Source of the DNA: OMII01 sp947467385
GTDB lineage: Bacteria; Bdellovibrionota_C; UBA2361; OMII01
Assembly: GCA_044360075.1 (NCBI GenBank)
Contig: JBIKLA010000003.1
Span: 62,001-126,000 of the forward strand
Direction: 5' to 3'
DNA: 64,000 bases
Made by a program: the position numbers and the translations under genes
The notes under the pieces: model-generated
The model's input: only the letters and a program-made list of their open reading frames with translations
What the model was told of the DNA's origin: nothing
The model's database searches: none
Part shown: one piece after another, positions 60,370-64,000 of the stretch
How the letters are laid out: each line of letters begins with the position of its first letter
How positions within the stretch are numbered: the first letter of the stretch is position 1

Positions 60370-61890
60370 CTACCGCACATCGATGGAGACGCGCAGCGCC
60401 TCCTCAAGCGGCTTCTTATGGTTTGATATTCCCCATCGCTCAACGAGGAGCGGCTTTGAAGGGGGCAACTGGATGGTAATCTTCTTGCCTCGGATGCTCA
60501 GGCGAAGGCGGGGCACCCGGCGGGAATGCTCCCGGTCAAGGTCCTCCACAAGGCGAACGATCGCCGAGAGAATTCGCACGCACTGGCGCTGCTTCGAGGA
60601 GAGCTCCGCGTACGCCTCATCCTTCTCCGATGGCGGCTCGCCGCGATGGTAGCGCGCGATCAGGGCGATCATGCGGTGCTGTTCGGTAGTGAGCCCCGGC
60701 AGCGAGCTGGCATTTATGATGTACCAGGAATGCTTCTGATGGTCGGCGCCGTTGATAAAGTACCCAACGTCATGCAGCAGGGTCGAGATTTCAAGGAGTG
60801 CGCGGGCCTCAATCCCGAGCTTGTGGAGCCGCCTCGTCTGGTCAAAAAACTGTAGCGCGAGGCGCGATGCATGCACCGCATGCCCCTCATCAAACGCATA
60901 GTGCCTGCCCACCTCAAGCGCGGCAGAGCGAACAACCGGAAGGAGCCTCTGAATTGACGGCGCTCCGGGGGCTGCCTGCTGCTTGCTGTGAAGGTCGTAG
61001 AGTACGCCGTCCCGCAGCCCCGTCTTAGGAATCGTGAGGGTGCCCGCCCCCACCTCTTCCATGATGCCGCGGATAAGGGTCATGGCAGGAACTATCACGT
61101 CGGCCCTATCGGGACGGAGCTCAAGGCGGGTGATGCGCTGCTGCACGGTCATGCCCCCGATGAGCTGCATGAGCTGCCGCAGCTCGGCGCGGGTAAGCTT
61201 CTTGGAGCTCTTTTGGCCAAGCACGTCCTTGCGCAGCTCACCGAGGGTGTCGATGTTACCTCCGGTGCCGATGAGGCGCGTGATGCGCCCAAGGCTCCGT
61301 ATATCCTTGAGCCGCGCCCGCACGCGCCGGGCGTACTGGCCGATAAGCCGCTCAAGGAGCTGCGCATCTTTAGGCGTACCCCGCACCATCTCAAGCAGCC
61401 GGACGGTGCCCATATTGACGCTTTCCGAGAAAACGAGATCGCCCCGGCAGATGAGCGAGACCTCACAGCTTCCCCCTCCGATGTCCAGCAGCAAGTTGGT
61501 GCCGCGCTTGAGCGGCACGCGCGCAGCCACCGCGCGATGAACAAGCCGCGCCTCCTCATCCCCCGAGATCACCTCGATATGGATGCCCGTTGCGCGCCCA
61601 ACGCGCCTGATAAAATCGCCGCTATTCTCGGCATCACGAAGGGCGCTCGTCGCAACCGCGCGATAGTGGGTGACGCGATACTCGCTGAGCATCGTCTCAA
61701 ACTCGGCGAAGGCCGCCATGCCCTGTTCCATGATTGCCGGCGAGATGCGCCCCTGGCGGAACACGTCCTTGCCCAGCCGCACGGCCGCACGGCATGTCGC
61801 CACAATGTCGAGCTGCCCGCCCGCATTGAAGCGCCCGATGGCGAGCCGCATCGCATTAGAGCCGATATCGATAGCTGCGTATGTAATCAT
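60370..61890 (-). CDS. ppx: Exopolyphosphatase / pppGpp phosphohydrolase (Ppx-GppA)
   Basis: 506 residues from MITYAAID; a TTG nine codons upstream is in frame. ASKHA-fold enzyme that degrades polyphosphate or pppGpp. The phosphate-binding loops are AAIDIGSNAMRLAIG, YRAVATSALRDAENSGDF, LLDIGGGSCEVSLI and LIGTGGNIDTLGEL. C-terminal HD-like domain (LLHDVGYFINGADHQKHSWY) and a final extension are present, as in E. coli PPX. Convergent with ppk1, the usual functional partner. Confidence 0.93.
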   Translation of the reverse strand: MITYAAIDIGSNAMRLAIGRFNAGGQLDIVATCRAAVRLGKDVFRQGRISPAIMEQGMAAFAEFETMLSEYRVTHYRAVATSALRDAENSGDFIRRVGRATGIHIEVISGDEEARLVHRAVAARVPLKRGTNLLLDIGGGSCEVSLICRGDLVFSESVNMGTVRLLEMVRGTPKDAQLLERLIGQYARRVRARLKDIRSLGRITRLIGTGGNIDTLGELRKDVLGQKSSKKLTRAELRQLMQLIGGMTVQQRITRLELRPDRADVIVPAMTLIRGIMEEVGAGTLTIPKTGLRDGVLYDLHSKQQAAPGAPSIQRLLPVVRSAALEVGRHYAFDEGHAVHASRLALQFFDQTRRLHKLGIEARALLEISTLLHDVGYFINGADHQKHSWYIINASSLPGLTTEQHRMIALIARYHRGEPPSEKDEAYAELSSKQRQCVRILSAIVRLVEDLDREHSRRVPRLRLSIRGKKITIQLPPSKPLLVERWGISNHKKPLEEALRVSIDVR

Positions 61891-62035
61891 CTCCGGACCA
61901 CACCCCCTTGCCCTCAAGGCTCAATGCCAACGGGGAGGATATCCGCTTTTTACTGCGATGAAGTTCGCCGCGAAAGGGCCAAAGCGCGCGCTCGTTTCCA
62001 TCGACAAACGGCGGGCGCGACCGTATAGTTGCCGC

Positions 62036-62539
62036 ATGCTTCGACCAAGGATCCAGTTCCGGCTCGCAGCCCTGTTCGCGCTCGGCATCCCTCTGGCAGC
62101 GTGCTTCGACAGCTCTCCCGGCCCCGAGAAGGTGCGCGAAGCCGATGAGCTTACGCGGGCCGGGCAGTATGACGAGGCGATCGCCCTCTACCGTGAGCAT
62201 ATGGAGGAGAGGCTCGCGCTCGATAACCGCCCGCAGTGGGAGAACCCTCACTTCTACCTGCTCCTCATCGGTGACGTGCAGCTGGGGCGGGGCGAACCAG
62301 AGGCTGCGCTGGCCACGTACGAGGAAGCCGAGCGCGCGCAGCTTGACCCTCCCCTCATTTCGGACCGCTATAGGGCCGTGGGAAGGTGGTACGAGGAGCA
62401 CGGCCAATACCAAAAGGCTCTCGACCTGCTCGGAAAGTACCGCGACCGAGATCCCCTCCTTTTTGACGTCATGCTAGACCGCATAGCCAAGGAGCTTACA
62501 GCCCAGGAGGACACCCAGGCACATCAGGGTAAGCGCTAG
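62036..62539 (+). CDS. TPR lipoprotein
   Basis: 167 residues. Lipoprotein signal peptide with lipobox LAAC (Cys at about 21, followed by FDSS, so outer-membrane sorting is possible). The rest is helical with TPR-like repeats (ADELTRAGQYDEAIALYREH, GDVQLGRGEPEAALATYEEA, RWYEEHGQYQKALDLLGKYR). TPR lipoproteins act as scaffolds for envelope machines or peptidoglycan enzymes; the specific role is not visible. The stop overlaps the stop of the convergent inositol-phosphatase-like gene (CTAG). Confidence 0.75.
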   Translation: MLRPRIQFRLAALFALGIPLAACFDSSPGPEKVREADELTRAGQYDEAIALYREHMEERLALDNRPQWENPHFYLLLIGDVQLGRGEPEAALATYEEAERAQLDPPLISDRYRAVGRWYEEHGQYQKALDLLGKYRDRDPLLFDVMLDRIAKELTAQEDTQAHQGKR

Positions 62540-63441
62540 CTCTTCGACACGATCTCGCCTATCGCGCAGTCCGGCGGGGCGAGGATTAAGCGCCGCATGA
62601 GGCCCCACGGGCGCTCTGAGATGTCCTGGCTTAGGTCGTCCGGGGCAATTGCAGAGACGCTCTGGCCTGTCAAAAGATCACGCAGCTCAAGCCCCAAGGG
62701 GCGCGCCAACGCCAGCGGCGCAACGAGGTCCCACAACCTCTGCGACCCGACAACTGATGCCCTAAGCTTTCCGGTGAGGGTACCCGCCATGTCGTAAACG
62801 CTTGAGCCGCTGGAAACCCACGGCTGCCTGAGAACAAGCCCCTGCTCGTCAAGCCAGCGCCGGTCACGAGAGCTTATCGAAACCTCAGCTGCTCCTGTGC
62901 GCTCTTGCGCGACCGTCAGGGCCGCACCTGAACTGATTACCTCACCGGACACCCGCTCCCCATCGCTCCAAAGCATGCGGTCTTCGGTGGGAATCGCAAC
63001 GACGCCCGCTATTGGCCAAACCCCTCCTCCAACCCTCGCGGTGAGGGCAGCTGCGATGCAGAACTCCTTGTGCCCTAAGACGAAGTTCTTAGTTCCATCG
63101 AGAGGGTCTATTATAATGAGGTGCGGCTCGCCAAGCAGGCTAGCGTAGAAATCCTGTGGCCTGCCGCTGAAGCCGTTAATCCTGGCCGCCTCGGACTCCT
63201 CGGCAATAACCGGCATGCCAGGAAACTCGCGTGCTATCGCTTCCGTAAAGACTCGCTCAACTTCGAGGTCGGTCGCCGTCACAAGGCTGCCGTCGCTCTT
63301 CACCCAGGACTCGCGGGTCGGAGCCTCATGCGCCTTCAGCATGCCGGGAGTCACGGCGCGGACAGCAGACTGCGTCACTGCGAGGAACCGTTCGATAAGG
63401 GGACGAAAATCCCCTGAGCCAGTCTTCGTGCTGGACACCAT
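62536..63441 (-). CDS. Inositol-monophosphatase-family phosphatase (CysQ/HisN-like)
   Basis: 301 residues from ATG at 63441; a GTG one codon earlier also fits. Mg-dependent phosphatase with the IMPase signature IIIDPLDGTKNFVLGHKEF, an N-terminal EES (VIAEESEA) and the C-terminal WDLVAPLALARPLG. The family includes inositol monophosphatase, PAP phosphatase CysQ and histidinol-phosphate phosphatase, and the substrate cannot be told from sequence. Its start touches the stop of the upstream lipoprotein gene (GTGATG/TGA), indicating coupling. Confidence 0.85.
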   Translation of the reverse strand: MVSSTKTGSGDFRPLIERFLAVTQSAVRAVTPGMLKAHEAPTRESWVKSDGSLVTATDLEVERVFTEAIAREFPGMPVIAEESEAARINGFSGRPQDFYASLLGEPHLIIIDPLDGTKNFVLGHKEFCIAAALTARVGGGVWPIAGVVAIPTEDRMLWSDGERVSGEVISSGAALTVAQERTGAAEVSISSRDRRWLDEQGLVLRQPWVSSGSSVYDMAGTLTGKLRASVVGSQRLWDLVAPLALARPLGLELRDLLTGQSVSAIAPDDLSQDISERPWGLMRRLILAPPDCAIGEIVSKS

Positions 63442-64000
63442 CACTCAATACGCCCCTTGGCGATCGCGACCCGAACATCCTCCTCGTCCACGGCGGCCTG
63501 CATAGCCCCCGCCATCGCCTGGCCGAGCAGCTGCCGCACATGATCCTCGTCAAGGAGCGGGTGGGACACGCTTGCCTCGCCCGAAAAGTTTCCTGAATAG
63601 ATCACATGGCGGTGCGAGTCCTTGACCATAATGTGGAGCCGAGCCGTCGCTATCGCATCCGAGCTGGGGAATCCCGGAAGGATCTTGGCCTTCCATTCGG
63701 TAACCTCACCATCGATGACCGGGGCGCTCGTCAGGATCACACGCATGCCCGCCTCGCGAAAATAGCGCTCGAAGCCCTCCTGAACCGCGCCTCCAACCGA
63801 CCCATCGGAGGGGATCTCCCTGCCATCGACCGTTGCAATGGTGTCCGATGCTCGCGCATCGGTAAAGGCCCCTACCTTCACGCGCGCGCGCGCTTCATCA
63901 AGCCCTGCAGGGGTTATCGAAGTCGCATCGGGCATGCTCGGCACACTCATCTTGAGGCCAAACGACGGGGCACAAGCGGAGAGGCAGAATAGCAGGAGTA
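63441..64000 (-). CDS. YajG-like lipoprotein, 5' end outside window
   Basis: At least 185 residues. Reading from the window edge the frame gives LLLFCLSAC, a lipobox, just ahead of an internal ATG at 63950 that could be mistaken for the start. The true start is therefore beyond 64000 and the mature protein begins at that Cys. The mature domain (VKVGAFTDAR, a GFERYFREAGMRVIL helix-strand, ATARLHIMVKDSHRHVIY and a C-terminal helix) resembles YajG/LPP20-type outer-membrane lipoproteins, which is a weak family guess. Coupled to the downstream phosphatase gene. Confidence 0.65.
   Translation of the reverse strand, partial: LLLFCLSACAPSFGLKMSVPSMPDATSITPAGLDEARARVKVGAFTDARASDTIATVDGREIPSDGSVGGAVQEGFERYFREAGMRVILTSAPVIDGEVTEWKAKILPGFPSSDAIATARLHIMVKDSHRHVIYSGNFSGEASVSHPLLDEDHVRQLLGQAMAGAMQAAVDEEDVRVAIAKGRIE

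Noticed and set aside
61670..62035. In-frame upstream extension of the TPR lipoprotein gene.
   Set aside because: It is antisense to ppx, and the lipoprotein signal with LAAC lipobox only makes sense from the ATG at 62036.
1..64000. CRISPR arrays, insertion sequences, restriction-modification or phage-defence islands.
   Set aside because: No regular direct repeats, transposase, methylase, nuclease or toxin-antitoxin pairs were seen on either strand.

Overview
The window is a 64 kb piece of a GC-rich (visibly near 60%) chromosome from a Gram-negative (diderm) bacterium. Evidence for an outer membrane is a Pal lipoprotein, a second OmpA-domain protein, a BamD-like lipoprotein, a patatin carrying a BamA-like barrel, an LpxL-type acyltransferase and a type II secretion operon with a secretin. 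The mix of a class III fructose-1,6-bisphosphatase, PPK1/PPX, an HDOD protein, degenerate two-component proteins and a gspC-J operon would fit a deltaproteobacterium-like lineage (Bdellovibrionota, Myxococcota or relatives). That is inference: no rRNA gene is present to settle it. I see no tRNA, rRNA, CRISPR array, insertion sequence, prophage or plasmid gene. The region reads as core chromosome, with short gaps and frequent start/stop overlaps.

Layout. 1-5.6 kb: 3' part of class III fbp, a sulfatase-fold enzyme, a GT-C-like membrane protein, a decayed VOC/glyoxalase remnant and a DoxX protein. 5.8-16.5 kb: patatin-BamA fusion, dprA with a PH-domain membrane protein, a membrane protein with an L7/L12-like N-terminus, a lysine/alanine/proline-rich protein, an adenosine-deaminase-like protein, pyk plus a MerR-like coiled-coil protein, and an OmpA-domain protein. 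16.9-25.2 kb: a membrane hybrid kinase whose phosphorylation sites are both replaced, ymdB and 5-formyl-THF cyclo-ligase, a small M48-like protease, a response regulator with an exported partner, and an alaS that stops after the editing domain. 25.2-41.9 kb: a GH31 glucosidase, a polyprenyl glycosylphosphotransferase, dtd, rarA with an M20 peptidase, pal, an HTH/solute-binding-protein fusion facing an HDOD-GAF protein, dxs, three poorly known genes, and panC.

42-53.3 kb: a BamD-like lipoprotein, then the type II secretion operon gspC-D-E-F-G-H-I-J, which lacks K, L, M and O here, then a convergent phosphopantetheinyl transferase. 53.5-64 kb: a nucleotide-sugar epimerase/dehydrogenase pair (surface polysaccharide), an M50 protease with CBS-like region and an LpxL-type acyltransferase, the convergent ppk1/ppx pair for polyphosphate turnover, a TPR lipoprotein, an inositol-monophosphatase-family enzyme, and the 3' part of a lipoprotein gene running off the window end.

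No complete new multi-gene system is obvious. The best leads are single proteins with unusual architecture: the cytoplasmic HTH-solute-binding-protein fusion at 33847-35046, the phosphorylation-dead hybrid kinase at 16887-19253, the short AlaRS at 23444-25243, and the GspD with a long novel C-terminal extension. There are also a few structured or palindromic intergenic segments, the clearest being the promoter-plus-hairpin at 20730-20858.
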